Origin: Terriglobia bacterium
Lineage (GTDB): Bacteria > Acidobacteriota > Vicinamibacteria > Vicinamibacterales > CAVVIG01
Length of the DNA stretch: 64,000 nt
NCBI GenBank assembly: GCA_020073005.1
Contig: JAIQFX010000038.1
Span: forward strand, 1 to 64,000
Reading direction: 5' to 3'
The position numbers and the translations under genes are program-made. Shown here one piece after another: positions 41,260-50,191 of the stretch; position 1 is the stretch's first letter; each line of letters opens with the position of its first letter. The notes beneath the pieces were generated by a model that was not told the DNA's origin, searched no databases, and saw only the letters and a program-made list of their open reading frames with translations.

Positions 41260-41601
41260 ATGACCGTCATTCTTCAATCCGCGCTGCTGCTGACGCTTTC
41301 CAACATCTTCATGACGTTCGCGTGGTACGCGCATCTGAAAGTGCTGCGCGGCAAGCCGCTGATGATCGCGGTCCTCGCGAGCTGGGGGCTCGCGTTCTTC
41401 GAGTACATGCTGCAGGTGCCCGCGAACCGGATCGGTTTCACGCTGCTCGAGCTGCCGAAGCTCAAGGTGATGCAGGAGGCGATCACGCTGCTCGTGTTCG
41501 TGCCGTTCGCGGTGTTCTACATGAGGCAGCCCGTGAAGCTCGACTTCCTGTGGGCCGCGCTCTGTCTCGTCGGGGCCGTGTATTTCACGTTCCGCAGCTG
41601 A
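41260..41601 (+). CDS. DUF486 (DMT-type) small membrane protein
   Basis: The 113-residue protein starts one base after the DUF2079 stop and has four TM helices with AWYAHLK and FEYMLQVPANRIG, the hallmark of DUF486 proteins of the drug/metabolite transporter group. The function is unproven. It ends just before a type A hairpin. Confidence 0.92.
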   Translation: MTVILQSALLLTLSNIFMTFAWYAHLKVLRGKPLMIAVLASWGLAFFEYMLQVPANRIGFTLLELPKLKVMQEAITLLVFVPFAVFYMRQPVKLDFLWAALCLVGAVYFTFRS

Positions 41602-41605
41602 ACCA

Positions 41606-41623
41606 GTCCGCCTGAAGGCGGAC
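41606..41623. repeat. Type A hairpin repeat
   Basis: GTCCGCCTGAAGGCGGAC, identical to the copy at 32982. It lies four bases after the DUF486 stop. Confidence 0.85.
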
Positions 41624-41640
41624 GCCACGGCTCGTTGGCC

Positions 41641-41646
41641 TATAAT
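41641..41646 (+). promoter_or_regulatory. TATAAT box upstream of the second VPS10-like gene
   Basis: A perfect -10 hexamer (TATAATCGGCGG) lies 32 bases before ATG 41679, which has its own SD (GGAG). No strong -35 was found. Confidence 0.6.
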
Positions 41647-41678
41647 CGGCGGACCTGTTTTCAGCATCCGGAGTGGAT

Positions 41679-44600
41679 ATGAAGCACCTGAGACTCTTCT
41701 CGCTCGCGTTTGCTCTCATCGCCGCGTTCGGCGCGCGGGCGCTCGTCGGCCAGAGCGGCGCAACATCAGCGAGCGGGGCCAACGGACCGTTCGACTCGCT
41801 GCACTTCCGCCAGCTGGGCCCCGCCGGCATGTCGGGCCGCATCGCGGACCTCGCGGTCTACGAACCGAACCCCGCCATCTTCTACGTCGGCTCCGCGCAC
41901 GGCGGCGTCTGGAAGACGACCAACGGCGGCACGACGTTCGAGGCGCAGTTCCAGCATGAAGGACTCATCTCGATCGGCGACGTCACGGTCTCGCAGAGCA
42001 ATCCCGATCTCGTGTGGGTCGGTACCGGCGAATCGAACAACCGCCAGAGCACCAGCTGGGGCGACGGCGTCTACAAGTCCACTGACGGCGGCAAGACGTT
42101 CGCGAAGATGGGCCTGCCCACTTCGCGCGCGATCAACCGCATCGTCATCGATCCGCGCAACAACGACATCGTCTTCGTCGCCGCGACCGGAAGTCTCTTC
42201 GGCCCCGGTGGCGAGCGCGGCGTCTACAAGACGTCCGACGGCGGCCGCACCTGGAAACAAGTGCTGAAGGTGGACGATGACACCGGCGCGAACGATCTCG
42301 TCATGGACGCGACGAACAACAGGATTCTGTATGCGTCCACGTATCAGCGGCGCCGGACCGCCTGCTGCATGAACGGCGGCGGACCGGGCAGCGGCGTGTG
42401 GAAGTCCACCGACGCGGGCGAGACGTGGACGCGCCTGAAGGGCAACGGCCTGCCCGACGGTCCGCTCGGCCGCATCGGCCTCGACGTCTATCGCAAACGC
42501 GGCAACGTGCTGTATGCGGTGATCGAGGGGCCGGAGCCGCCGGCCGGACGCGGCCGCGGCGCCGCGGGCACGCCGGACGAGGCGCCACCGCCGCCGCAGG
42601 GACGCAGCAACACGGCGACGACGGTGACGCCGAGCCTCGCGACCGGCGTCTACCGGTCAGATGATGCGGGCGCGAACTGGCGGAAAGTCAACGACGAGAA
42701 TCCACGCCCGATGTACTTCAGCCAGGTCCGGATCGATCCGAACGATCCCGATGTGATCATCTACGGCGGCGTGAAGCTGCACCACTCGATCGACGGCGGG
42801 AAGACCGTCAACACGAACGCGACGCAGACCGTTCACGACGACGTGCACGCGATCTGGATCGATCCGGCGAACTCGCAGCACGTGCTGATCGGCGAGGACG
42901 GCGGGCTCGCGGTCAGCTGGGATCAGACGAAGACGTGGAATTTCTTCCCCAACCTGCCGATCGGCCTCTTCTATCACGTGAGCGTCGACAACGCGGTGCC
43001 GTACAACATCTGCGGCGGCATGCAGGACAACTACGTCTGGTGCGGCCCGAGCCAGGTCCGCGGCGTCGTCGGGATCGCGAACTACGAGTGGAAGACGATG
43101 CAGGGCGGCGACGGCTTCGTCGCGCTGCAGGATCCGACCGACTTCCGCATCGCGTACAGCGAGTCGCAGGACGGCAACATGGTCCGGATCGATCGCGTGA
43201 CCGGCGAGACGATGTCGATTCGTCCGGCGGCGCAGTCGGGCGAGCCGGCGATCCGCTGGAACTGGGACACGCCGATCGTCATGTCGCCGCACGATCCGAA
43301 AATCATCTACGCGATCGGCAACAAGGTCTTCCGATCGGCGAACCGTGGCCTGACGTTCGAGTCGGCGGGCCAGGACCTGACGAGCAACGCGAACCGCGAC
43401 GAGATCACGACGATGGGCCTGAAGGGCAGCGACATCACCATCGCGAAGAACGACGGCATCGTCGCGTGGCCGACGATCATTTCGTTCAACGAATCGGCGA
43501 AGCGTCAGGGTCTGCTGTGGGCGGGCACCGACGATGGCAACGTGCAGGTCTCGCGCGACACGGGGCGGTCGTGGACGAACGTGACCGCGAACATCACCGG
43601 TCTGCCGAAGGGCATCTGGATTTCGGAAGTCGTGCCGTCGCGATTCGACGAAGGCACGGCGTACGTGACGGCCGACGGTCACCGCCAGAATGATTTCGAG
43701 AGCTACATCTTCGTCACGCACGACTTCGGGCAGACGTGGCAGTCCGCGGTCGCGAACCTGAAGGGCGAGTCGGTGAAGACGCTGACCGAAGATCAGCGGA
43801 ACCCGGACGTCCTCTACATCGGGACCGAGACGGGGCTCTTCTACTCGCTCGATCGCGCGAAGAGCTGGCAGCGGCTGCGGGCGAATCTGCCGACGGTGCG
43901 CGTCGACGAGATCACGCTGCACCCGCGCGACAACGCGATGATCCTCGCCACGCACGGGCGCGACATCTGGATCCTCGATCATCTCGAACCGATTCAGGAG
44001 TACGCGGCGGCGCAGGCGGCGTCGACCGACGCGAAGCTCTTCTCGCCGCCGCCGTCCGCGATGTACCGGCGGCCGGTGCGCGATCGCAACTACGAGTTCT
44101 GGGGCGACCAGACGTTCTACGGCGAGAACCCGCCGCAGCAGGCGATCTTCTCGTGGGTCAACAAGCCGGCCGGCGGCCGCACTTCAGTGGGAGAGGTCAA
44201 GCTGCGCATCACCGACGCGGTTGGGAAAGAAGTGCGCGAGATTTCCGGCGAGGTGCTGGCGAAGAGCAACACGCCGGGCATTCAGTCCGCGTGCTGGGAT
44301 CTGCGCGTGCAGCCGGCGCCCGCGCCTCCACCGGCCGAGGGACGAGGCCGCGGCGGACGTGGCCGTGGTTCGGCAGGCTCACCACAAGCGGGGCAGGAAG
44401 GCGCAACGCCGGCTCCGGCGCCCGAAGTCAGTCCGTGGGGCGCGGGATGTCCCGTGCCCGCGCCGCCAGGCGGCGGCGGCGGCGGATTCGGGTTCGGCGG
44501 CGGGACCGCGGGTCCATTCGTCCTCGGCGGCACGTACAACGTCTCGCTGATCGTCGACGGCAAGACGGTGGACACGAAGCCGCTCAAGGTGACCGACGAT

Positions 44601-45134
44601 CCCGAGGTCGTGCTGACGCAGGTCGAGCGCAAGCGGCAGTACGACATGGCGATGGAGATGCACGCGCTGCAGCCGCGCGCGAACGAAGCCGCGGCGGCGT
44701 TCGCGAATCTCAATCGCCAGATCACGGAGCTCGGCACGGCGATCGGCAATCGCACCGACGTGCCGGCGGACGTGAAGTCGTCGTTCGACTCGTTCAAGAC
44801 CGAGCTCGCGGCGCTGGCGCCGAGGCTGGCGGCGCCGCAGGGACGCGGCGGCGGCGGTGGCGGCGGGCGCGGCAACACCGACGCGATCGTTGCCAAGATC
44901 GGTCAGGCGAAGAACGGCCTGATGGGCGGGATGGCGGTCGGCGAGAACACGACGCGGGCGTACGCGGAAGCGAAGGCGCTGACGCCGAAGACGATCGCGG
45001 ATCTGAACGCGCTGATCGCGAAGGCGGCGACGCTGAGCACCGCGCTCGCGAGAGTCGATCTCACGCTGACCGTGCCGCAGCCGGTGAAGATGCCCGAGGT
45101 CGCGCCGGCGAGGAAGACGACAGGCGCGAAATGA
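41679..45134 (+). CDS. Large secreted VPS10/sortilin-like BNR-repeat protein
   Basis: The 1151-residue protein has a signal peptide (about 1-25). BNR/Asp-box turns recur (TNGGTTF, DGGKTF, DGGRTW, DAGETW, DAGANW, RDTGRSW, HDFGQTW), forming paired propellers. Short Gly/Pro-rich inserts lie near residue 295, near 885 and near 1055. The helical C-terminus contains ERKRQYDMAMEMHALQPRANEAA. It is a relative of the protein at 14972-18271 and, like it, probably is an extracellular enzyme or adhesin of unknown substrate. Confidence 0.87.
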   Translation: MKHLRLFSLAFALIAAFGARALVGQSGATSASGANGPFDSLHFRQLGPAGMSGRIADLAVYEPNPAIFYVGSAHGGVWKTTNGGTTFEAQFQHEGLISIGDVTVSQSNPDLVWVGTGESNNRQSTSWGDGVYKSTDGGKTFAKMGLPTSRAINRIVIDPRNNDIVFVAATGSLFGPGGERGVYKTSDGGRTWKQVLKVDDDTGANDLVMDATNNRILYASTYQRRRTACCMNGGGPGSGVWKSTDAGETWTRLKGNGLPDGPLGRIGLDVYRKRGNVLYAVIEGPEPPAGRGRGAAGTPDEAPPPPQGRSNTATTVTPSLATGVYRSDDAGANWRKVNDENPRPMYFSQVRIDPNDPDVIIYGGVKLHHSIDGGKTVNTNATQTVHDDVHAIWIDPANSQHVLIGEDGGLAVSWDQTKTWNFFPNLPIGLFYHVSVDNAVPYNICGGMQDNYVWCGPSQVRGVVGIANYEWKTMQGGDGFVALQDPTDFRIAYSESQDGNMVRIDRVTGETMSIRPAAQSGEPAIRWNWDTPIVMSPHDPKIIYAIGNKVFRSANRGLTFESAGQDLTSNANRDEITTMGLKGSDITIAKNDGIVAWPTIISFNESAKRQGLLWAGTDDGNVQVSRDTGRSWTNVTANITGLPKGIWISEVVPSRFDEGTAYVTADGHRQNDFESYIFVTHDFGQTWQSAVANLKGESVKTLTEDQRNPDVLYIGTETGLFYSLDRAKSWQRLRANLPTVRVDEITLHPRDNAMILATHGRDIWILDHLEPIQEYAAAQAASTDAKLFSPPPSAMYRRPVRDRNYEFWGDQTFYGENPPQQAIFSWVNKPAGGRTSVGEVKLRITDAVGKEVREISGEVLAKSNTPGIQSACWDLRVQPAPAPPPAEGRGRGGRGRGSAGSPQAGQEGATPAPAPEVSPWGAGCPVPAPPGGGGGGFGFGGGTAGPFVLGGTYNVSLIVDGKTVDTKPLKVTDDPEVVLTQVERKRQYDMAMEMHALQPRANEAAAAFANLNRQITELGTAIGNRTDVPADVKSSFDSFKTELAALAPRLAAPQGRGGGGGGGRGNTDAIVAKIGQAKNGLMGGMAVGENTTRAYAEAKALTPKTIADLNALIAKAATLSTALARVDLTLTVPQPVKMPEVAPARKTTGAK

Positions 45135-45153
45135 ATTGGGCGGCGTCTTGTTT

Positions 45154-45230
45154 CCCAGCCACCAGTCACCCGCCTTCGCTGGCTACGCCAGCTTCGGCGA
45201 GGCAAGCCAGCTACCAGCCACCAGATTGTT
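45154..45230. repeat. Intergenic repeat block with shared 17-mer
   Basis: Contains CCCAGCCACCAGTCACC, which also occurs in reverse complement at 57481-57497, then GCTGGCTACGCCAGC (a small hairpin) and CCAGCTACCAGCCACCAG. It ends next to a TAGAAT box (45232-45237). Confidence 0.65.
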
Positions 45231-45265
45231 CTAGAATCAGATTTGCCAGCCCGCAAGGTGCGTGT

Positions 45266-46246
45266 ATGCGTTCGACACGGTTTCCCGTTCGCGCGTTTCT
45301 CTTCCTCTTCTGTTCCGTGCTGATCGGCGCCGCGCTCGCGGCGCAGCAGGAACCCGCCTTCAGAGGCGGGATTCGCACGGTGGCCTTCTCGATCTTCGAC
45401 AACAACAAGAAGCAGGAGCTCACGCTCTTCGCCAACGACATCCAGCCGATCACGGTCGTCATGCTGCTGGACCGCAGCGGCAGCATGGTCGGCAACTTCC
45501 AGCTCGTCGAGGAAGCCGCCGAACAGTTCGTCGCCGCGATGCTGCCGTCGGACAAGGCGCGCATCGGCAGCTTCTCGAATCGGATTCAGGTCGATCCGAT
45601 GGACTTCACGTCGAAGCACGACGAGCTGCTCAAGATCCTGCGCACCGATCTGCAGGAGGAAGGACCGACGCCGCTCTGGAACGCGGTCAACGTCGGCATC
45701 ACGGACCTGTTGCACGAGCAGGGCCGGCGCGTCGTGCTCGTGTTCACCGACGGCATGGACGCGCCGATGAACTTCCGCAACAACAACTCGTCGCTGAAGG
45801 ACGTCATGAAGCGCGCCGAGGAAGAGGACGTGATGATCTACGCGATCGGTCTCGCCTCATCCATGGGCGGACATGGCGGCGGCCCTTCGACTGGCTCAGG
45901 GCGGGGCGGCGGCTTCCCGCGCGGCGGCGGCGGCTTCCCGGGCGGCGGCTTCGGCGGACGCGGCGGCTTCGGCGGCGGCCGGCCGCCGAGCGGCGTCAGC
46001 GATCATCCCGACGAGGGGCTGCCGAAGCTCGCGACCGCGACCGGCGGCGGCTACTTCGAGCTGACGTCGACGGCGGATCTCGCGTCGACGTTCCAGCGCG
46101 TGGCCAACGAGCTGCATCATCAGTACGCGCTCGGCTTCACGCCGACCAGCCTCGACAACAAAATGCACACGCTCGAGGTGAAGCTCGACGCGACGGGCGC
46201 GACGATTCGCGCCAGAAAAAGCTACCTCGCCCGCGTCGAACGCTGA
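45266..46246 (+). CDS. Secreted VWFA-related protein (Acidobacterial type)
   Basis: The 326-residue protein has a signal peptide (about 1-25). The VWA core has DRSGSM (metal-ion-dependent adhesion site), TPLWNAV and FTDGMD. A Gly-rich loop (about 210-245) lies before the last strands (LHHQYALGFTPTS). It matches the VWFA-related domain group common in Acidobacteriota. Compared with usual members (FRSGV-x-x-V then a conserved D-F-E-V strand), about 25 residues seem missing between FRGGIRTVA and FSIFDNNKKQ. It may bind a partner in the envelope. Confidence 0.85.
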   Translation: MRSTRFPVRAFLFLFCSVLIGAALAAQQEPAFRGGIRTVAFSIFDNNKKQELTLFANDIQPITVVMLLDRSGSMVGNFQLVEEAAEQFVAAMLPSDKARIGSFSNRIQVDPMDFTSKHDELLKILRTDLQEEGPTPLWNAVNVGITDLLHEQGRRVVLVFTDGMDAPMNFRNNNSSLKDVMKRAEEEDVMIYAIGLASSMGGHGGGPSTGSGRGGGFPRGGGGFPGGGFGGRGGFGGGRPPSGVSDHPDEGLPKLATATGGGYFELTSTADLASTFQRVANELHHQYALGFTPTSLDNKMHTLEVKLDATGATIRARKSYLARVER

Positions 46247-46273
46247 CACAATCGGCCGCCAAGGAGGGTGTCC

Positions 46274-46756
46274 GTGTCGACATCATCGCTTCCCCAGGGT
46301 GGAGTTCTGCTTGGCAAGAGCGCCGGGAAATCGTTCTGGCTGCTGATGGACCTGCACACGTTCAAGGTCACCGGCGAAGACACGAACGGCGCGTTCACGG
46401 TCGCGGAGCTCACGGCAGGAGCGGAGATGGGCCCGCCGCCGCACATCCATCGCAACGCGGACGAGAGCTTCTACATCACCGAGGGGACGTTCGACTTCTC
46501 GCTGGCCGGCAAGTCGTTCAACGCCGGCGCGGGCGCGTTCGTGTATCTGCCGAAGGGCGTCGTCCACGCGCACAGCGCGGGCGGAGGCAAGCCGGCGAAG
46601 GCGCTCGTCATTCAAACGCCGGCGGGCGTGGAACGGTTCATCGCGGAAGCGGGCAAGCCCGCGACGGATCCGTCGATCCGCCCCGCGCCGCCAGGAATGG
46701 CGGACTTCGAGAAAATCGTGGCGATCGCGAAGAAGCACGGCATCGACGTGCCGTAG
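46274..46756 (+). CDS. Cupin-fold protein
   Basis: GTG 46274 is chosen because AGGAGG ends six bases upstream (a GTG at 46268 abuts it). The 160-residue protein has a single cupin: PPPHIHRNADESFYITEG (metal His/His/Glu) and LPKGVVHAHSAG. It is cytoplasmic. Members include quercetin-dioxygenase-like and mannose-isomerase-like enzymes; the substrate is unknown. Confidence 0.85.
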   Translation: MSTSSLPQGGVLLGKSAGKSFWLLMDLHTFKVTGEDTNGAFTVAELTAGAEMGPPPHIHRNADESFYITEGTFDFSLAGKSFNAGAGAFVYLPKGVVHAHSAGGGKPAKALVIQTPAGVERFIAEAGKPATDPSIRPAPPGMADFEKIVAIAKKHGIDVP

Positions 46757-46781
46757 ACGGGAACCCAGTCTTTTCTGCCTT

Positions 46782-47720
46782 GTGACCCATCGACTGCTGA
46801 TTCTTTCCCGGCATGCCAGCGAGTATCACCGGCTGGTCGACGAGGCATGTGTGCCGGACCTTCAGATCCATTCGTCGTCCAACATCGAAGAGATCGCTGA
46901 CATCAGCGCGTGCGATCTCGCGTTCGGGGAGCCGTCGCTCCTCGCGCCGGTCCTCCCGAGGTTGACGTCGCTTCGCTGGCTGCAGGCGACGTGGGCCGGC
47001 GTCGAGCCGCTGCTCGATCCGAAACTGCGTCGCGACTACGTGCTGACCAACGCGCGCGGTGTGTTCGGCGGGTTGATGTCGGAGTACGTGTTCGCGTATC
47101 TCCTCGCGCACGAGCGGCTGCTGCTGCAGAAGTACGCGTCGCAGCAGGCGGGGCGGTGGGACAAGACGCCGCCGGGAACGCTCCGCGGCAGACTGATCGG
47201 CATCGTCGGCGTCGGTTCGATCGGCGCGGCGCTCGCGAAGACCGCGAAGCATTTCGGGATGCGCGTCCACGGCTACACGCGCGCGAGCGAAACCTGCGCT
47301 GATGTCGATCGTTACTTCCACGGCGACCAGCGTCTCGCCTTCGCCGCAGATCTCGATTACGTGGTGACGGTCGCGCCGAACACGACGGGCACGCGACAAC
47401 TCGTCGATGCGGCGTTCCTCGCCGCACTGCCGCCGCGCGCCGTCTTCGTCAACCCGGGCCGGGGGAGCGTCGTCGACGAAGCCGCGCTCGCTGCGGCGCT
47501 GCGCGAGAAGCGGATCGCGGGTGCGGTCCTCGATGTGTTTCAGACCGAGCCGCTGCCGCCGGATCACGAACTCTGGCGCGCGCCGAACGTCCTCATCACG
47601 TCGCACACGGCGGCGCTGAGTCATCCGGTCGATATCGCCCCGGTGTTCATAGAGAACTATCGACGTCTGATTCGTCGTGAGTCGCTGAATTACATCGTCG
47701 ACTTCGAACGCGGTTACTAG
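46782..47720 (+). CDS. D-2-hydroxyacid dehydrogenase
   Basis: GTG start, 312 residues. The NAD-binding GVGSIGAALA lies near residue 144, and the catalytic set is R in NPGRG, E in QTEPLP and H in SHTAA. The N-terminal lid (AFGEPSLLAPVLPRLTSLRWLQ) fits the formate/glycerate/lactate D-isomer dehydrogenase family, close to the glyoxylate/hydroxypyruvate reductase-like members. The exact 2-hydroxyacid is unknown. Confidence 0.92.
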   Translation: MTHRLLILSRHASEYHRLVDEACVPDLQIHSSSNIEEIADISACDLAFGEPSLLAPVLPRLTSLRWLQATWAGVEPLLDPKLRRDYVLTNARGVFGGLMSEYVFAYLLAHERLLLQKYASQQAGRWDKTPPGTLRGRLIGIVGVGSIGAALAKTAKHFGMRVHGYTRASETCADVDRYFHGDQRLAFAADLDYVVTVAPNTTGTRQLVDAAFLAALPPRAVFVNPGRGSVVDEAALAAALREKRIAGAVLDVFQTEPLPPDHELWRAPNVLITSHTAALSHPVDIAPVFIENYRRLIRRESLNYIVDFERGY

Positions 47721-47905
47721 GAGCGCGTTGCACGGGTGGCCGATCTCGGGTCCTGTCCGCGAACAGCCCCCGCACGTGCTCGGCGAATGGCGACTGCGAT
47801 GGCCTGGCCTGCGCCCATGCGCGGGCGCCCGTTCGCGGCCACACCGCACGGCCATAAGCAACGCGGTCCAGATGGCCCGATAAGATGGAGAGCAAGGAGC
47901 GGCCG
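47721..47905. other. Intergenic stretch without a supported gene
   Basis: GC-rich sequence with no convincing frame, SD or hairpin except small palindromes around GCGCGGGCGCCCG. A GATAAGAT stretch near 47878 could be a weak -10 for the next small gene. Confidence 0.5.
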
Positions 47906-48094
47906 ATGCCTCTCACTCGAAGAAGCCTGATTCGCGCGGTCGTGATTACGTCGGCGATCATCGCGCCGCTAATCTGCGCGGCGCAAGAGAGGCGAGCGAA
48001 CAGCTTGAGCATCGAAGATGCTGATCACTCGCACAGATGTTGGGCCATCTTTTCTTTGGAGACTACTGACTCCCGACTCTCGACTCCCGACTAG
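47906..48094 (+). CDS. Short exported protein or truncated gene
   Basis: AAGGAG sits at the right distance before ATG 47906. The 62-residue product begins with a normal signal peptide (TRRSLIRAVVITSAIIAPLI then CAAQ). After about 25 residues the sequence loses secreted-protein character and runs through the tandem repeat to a stop just before the next promoter. Most likely it is the 5' end of a truncated secreted-protein gene. Confidence 0.4.
   Translation: MPLTRRSLIRAVVITSAIIAPLICAAQERRANSLSIEDADHSHRCWAIFSLETTDSRLSTPD
48066..48093. repeat. Short tandem repeat, unit about GACTCCC
   Basis: ACTGACTCCCGACTCTCGACTCCCGACT occupies the gap directly before the TAGAAT box, split here by position into CTGACTCCC, GACTCTC and GACTCCC units. 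Confidence 0.65.
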
Positions 48095-48097
48095 AAT
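48092..48097 (+). promoter_or_regulatory. TAGAAT box, probable leaderless promoter
   Basis: TAGAATCTGCCT is followed at once by ATG 48104: six bases between box and start, no SD. Confidence 0.6.
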
Positions 48098-48103
48098 CTG
48101 CCT

Positions 48104-48475
48104 ATGTTCCTTCTCGTCCTCGTCGTCGCCCTTCTGTTCTCGCCCCAGCAATCCGATCTTCAACGCGCGCACGAGATGGTCATCCACTGGCAGCAGATCG
48201 TCTATCCGAAATTCGAGGACGCGCGCGCGTTCATCTCTGAAGAGAACACGGACATCCTCAACGCGTTCATGTCCGGCGGCGCGGTGACCTCGATTCGGGA
48301 TCGCAAGACGATGCCCGCGGACCGGAAGAAGGCTGACGAGGCGATCACGCGCTTCGCGAACGCGATGATCAGCGCGGCGCCGCGGCAGCCGGACGGCAGC
48401 CGCATCCTCGACGCGACCGCGTATCAGACCGCGCGCGAGAAGACCTGTCCGCTCTATCCATTCTGCACGGAGTGA
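48104..48475 (+). CDS. Small hypothetical secreted protein
   Basis: The 123-residue protein starts with a hydrophobic signal (MFLLVLVVALLFS). The rest is helical and polar, with KTCPLYPFCTE at the end carrying two Cys that may pair. No family was recognised. It is preceded by a leaderless-type TAGAAT box and followed 10 bases later by a GNAT gene. Confidence 0.6.
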   Translation: MFLLVLVVALLFSPQQSDLQRAHEMVIHWQQIVYPKFEDARAFISEENTDILNAFMSGGAVTSIRDRKTMPADRKKADEAITRFANAMISAAPRQPDGSRILDATAYQTAREKTCPLYPFCTE

Positions 48476-48485
48476 TCGCGGGGCC

Positions 48486-48944
48486 ATGCCCATATCGATC
48501 GTCAAGGCCGGCCGCAGCGACAGCGCGGGCGTGCTCGACCTCATGGGCCAGCTCTACGACATCGAGCACATGGCCTTCGACTCGTCGCGCGCGCTCGCGG
48601 CGCTTCACGGACTGCTGGATCATCCTGAACGCGGATCGGTGTTCCTCGCCCTGCAGCACGACGAGACCGTCGGCTACGCCGTCGTCACGCGCGGCTACAG
48701 CCTCGAGTTCGGCGGCATCTTCGCGCTGCTCGACGAGCTCTTCGTCGTGCCCGCGTCACGCGGCGCCGGCCTCGGCGGCGCGCTGCTGCGCGCCGTCATC
48801 GAGGACTGCCGCGCGGCGGGCATCGCGACGCTGCGGCTCGAAGTGGAGCGCGCGAACGTCCAGGCGCAGGCGCTGTACAGACGCTTCGGGTTCACGCCGC
48901 ACGATCGGAATCTCATGACATGCCGCGTGGCCGAGATTACGTAA
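48486..48944 (+). CDS. GNAT-family N-acetyltransferase
   Basis: The 152-residue protein has GNAT motif A, LFVVPASRGAGLGGALLRAV (about 83-102), then TLRLEVERANVQAQALYRRFGF. The start region PISIVKAGRSDSAGVLDLM is typical. The substrate is unknown. It lies 10 bases downstream of the small secreted protein gene. Confidence 0.9.
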   Translation: MPISIVKAGRSDSAGVLDLMGQLYDIEHMAFDSSRALAALHGLLDHPERGSVFLALQHDETVGYAVVTRGYSLEFGGIFALLDELFVVPASRGAGLGGALLRAVIEDCRAAGIATLRLEVERANVQAQALYRRFGFTPHDRNLMTCRVAEIT

Positions 48945-49100
48945 GCGCCGCGATCTTCGCGCTGACGTCGATCGCGCCCGCGGCGATTCCCGCGCCGTTC
49001 CGGTTCCGCATCCTCGTGCCATGGATCGCGCGCGCGCTGCCGTGTGCGCGCTCGATTGCTGCCGGGAATCTGGTAGGATGCCCCGTTCGCGGAGGTGCGC

Positions 49101-49661
49101 ATGGTGGATTTGACGTCGCTCATCCTGCCGATTCTCGTGTCCGCCGTCATCGTGTTCGTCGCCAGTTCCCTCATGCACATGGTCCTGCCGTACCACAAAG
49201 GCGATTTCCGCGCGGTGCCGAACGCCGACGGCGTGCAGGGCGCGCTGCGCCCGTTCAACATCGCGCCCGGCGATTACATGCTGCCGCGGCCTTCGTCGAT
49301 GGCGGACATGAAGGCGCCGGCGTTTCAGGAAAAGCTGAAGAAGGGACCGGTCATGATGATGACCGTGATGCCCAACGGTCAGGGCTCGATAGCGCGCCAA
49401 CTCGCCATGTGGTTCGTGTACTTGATCGTCGTCAGTTTCTTCTCGGCGTACATCGCTGGCCGCGCGCTCGCGACCGGCGCGAACTATCTTCAGGTGTTTC
49501 GCTTCGTCGGCTCGACCGCGTTCCTGAGTTACTCGATGGCGCTGCTCCAGAATTCGATCTGGTACCGCAGGAACTGGGGCACGACGCTCAAGTCGGTGTT
49601 CGACGGCTTGATCTACGCGCTGCTGACGGCGGGGACGTTTGGATGGCTGTGGCCGAGGTGA
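49101..49661 (+). CDS. Hypothetical membrane protein
   Basis: Start ATG 49101 is chosen from SD GGAGG at 49091-49095 with a TAGGAT box at 49073-49078. The 186-residue protein has TM helices near 8-27, 97-120, 128-150 and 160-183, and a soluble loop (30-95) with [16 protein letters not shown]. No named family was recognised, although the type is common in Acidobacteriota and Gemmatimonadota. Confidence 0.7.
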   Translation: MVDLTSLILPILVSAVIVFVASSLMHMVLPYHKGDFRAVPNADGVQGALRPFNIAPGDYMLPRPSSMADMKAPAFQEKLKKGPVMMMTVMPNGQGSIARQLAMWFVYLIVVSFFSAYIAGRALATGANYLQVFRFVGSTAFLSYSMALLQNSIWYRRNWGTTLKSVFDGLIYALLTAGTFGWLWPR

Positions 49662-49669
49662 ACCGTGGT

Positions 49670-49714
49670 GTCCGCCTTGAGGCGGACCTGAGGCCGGCTG
49701 AAGCCGTCCGCCAC
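49670..49714. repeat. Type A hairpin (variant) plus a second small hairpin
   Basis: GTCCGCCTTGAGGCGGAC (49670-49687) pairs like the type A repeat with loop TTGA-like. CGGCTGAAGCCG (49695-49706) forms a second hairpin, and GTCCGCCAC closes the element. Confidence 0.7.
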
Positions 49715-49742
49715 GAATGACCACTGAATCAGGAGAACAACA

Positions 49743-50183
49743 ATGAAGAAGAGTGGACTGATCCAACTCGCGTTCGCAACGGTCGTGTTCGGCGCGGGAA
49801 TGTTCGCCGGGAGCGCGTTGCAGGAGCGCGCGACGCTGCACGCGCAGATGAATCGCGTGTTCGAGATCCGCACCTACACGGCGCCTGAAGGCAAGCTCGA
49901 GGAACTGCACGCGCGGTTCCGCAATCACACGCTGCGCATCTTCAACAAGCACAACATGACGAGCATCGCCTACTTCCGGCCGCAGGACGATCCGCTCAAG
50001 CAGAACACCTTGATCTACGTCCTGGCGCATCCGAGCCGCGAGGCCGCGAAGAAGAACTGGGCCGACTTCCAGGCGGATCCCGAGTGGCAGAAGGTGTCCG
50101 CCGAATCGCAGGTGAACGGAAGAATCGTCACGAAGGTGGAATCGGTGTTTGCCGATCCCGCCGACTACTCGCCGATCAAGTAG
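49743..50183 (+). CDS. Secreted NIPSNAP-family protein
   Basis: The 146-residue protein has an N-terminal signal or anchor helix (about 5-25). RVFEIRTYTAPEGKLEELHARFRNHT and YFRPQDDPLKQNTLIYVLAHPS fit the NIPSNAP dimeric alpha-beta-barrel fold. The role is unknown. It opens a run of four exported genes (NIPSNAP, cupin, M20, aldolase) with short gaps, probably one operon. Confidence 0.88.
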   Translation: MKKSGLIQLAFATVVFGAGMFAGSALQERATLHAQMNRVFEIRTYTAPEGKLEELHARFRNHTLRIFNKHNMTSIAYFRPQDDPLKQNTLIYVLAHPSREAAKKNWADFQADPEWQKVSAESQVNGRIVTKVESVFADPADYSPIK

Positions 50184-50191
50184 GAGCCGCC

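Noticed and set aside
41606-41646. Type A hairpin as a riboswitch for the VPS10-like gene
   Set aside because: It lies upstream of the TATAAT box, so it would not be part of the transcript.
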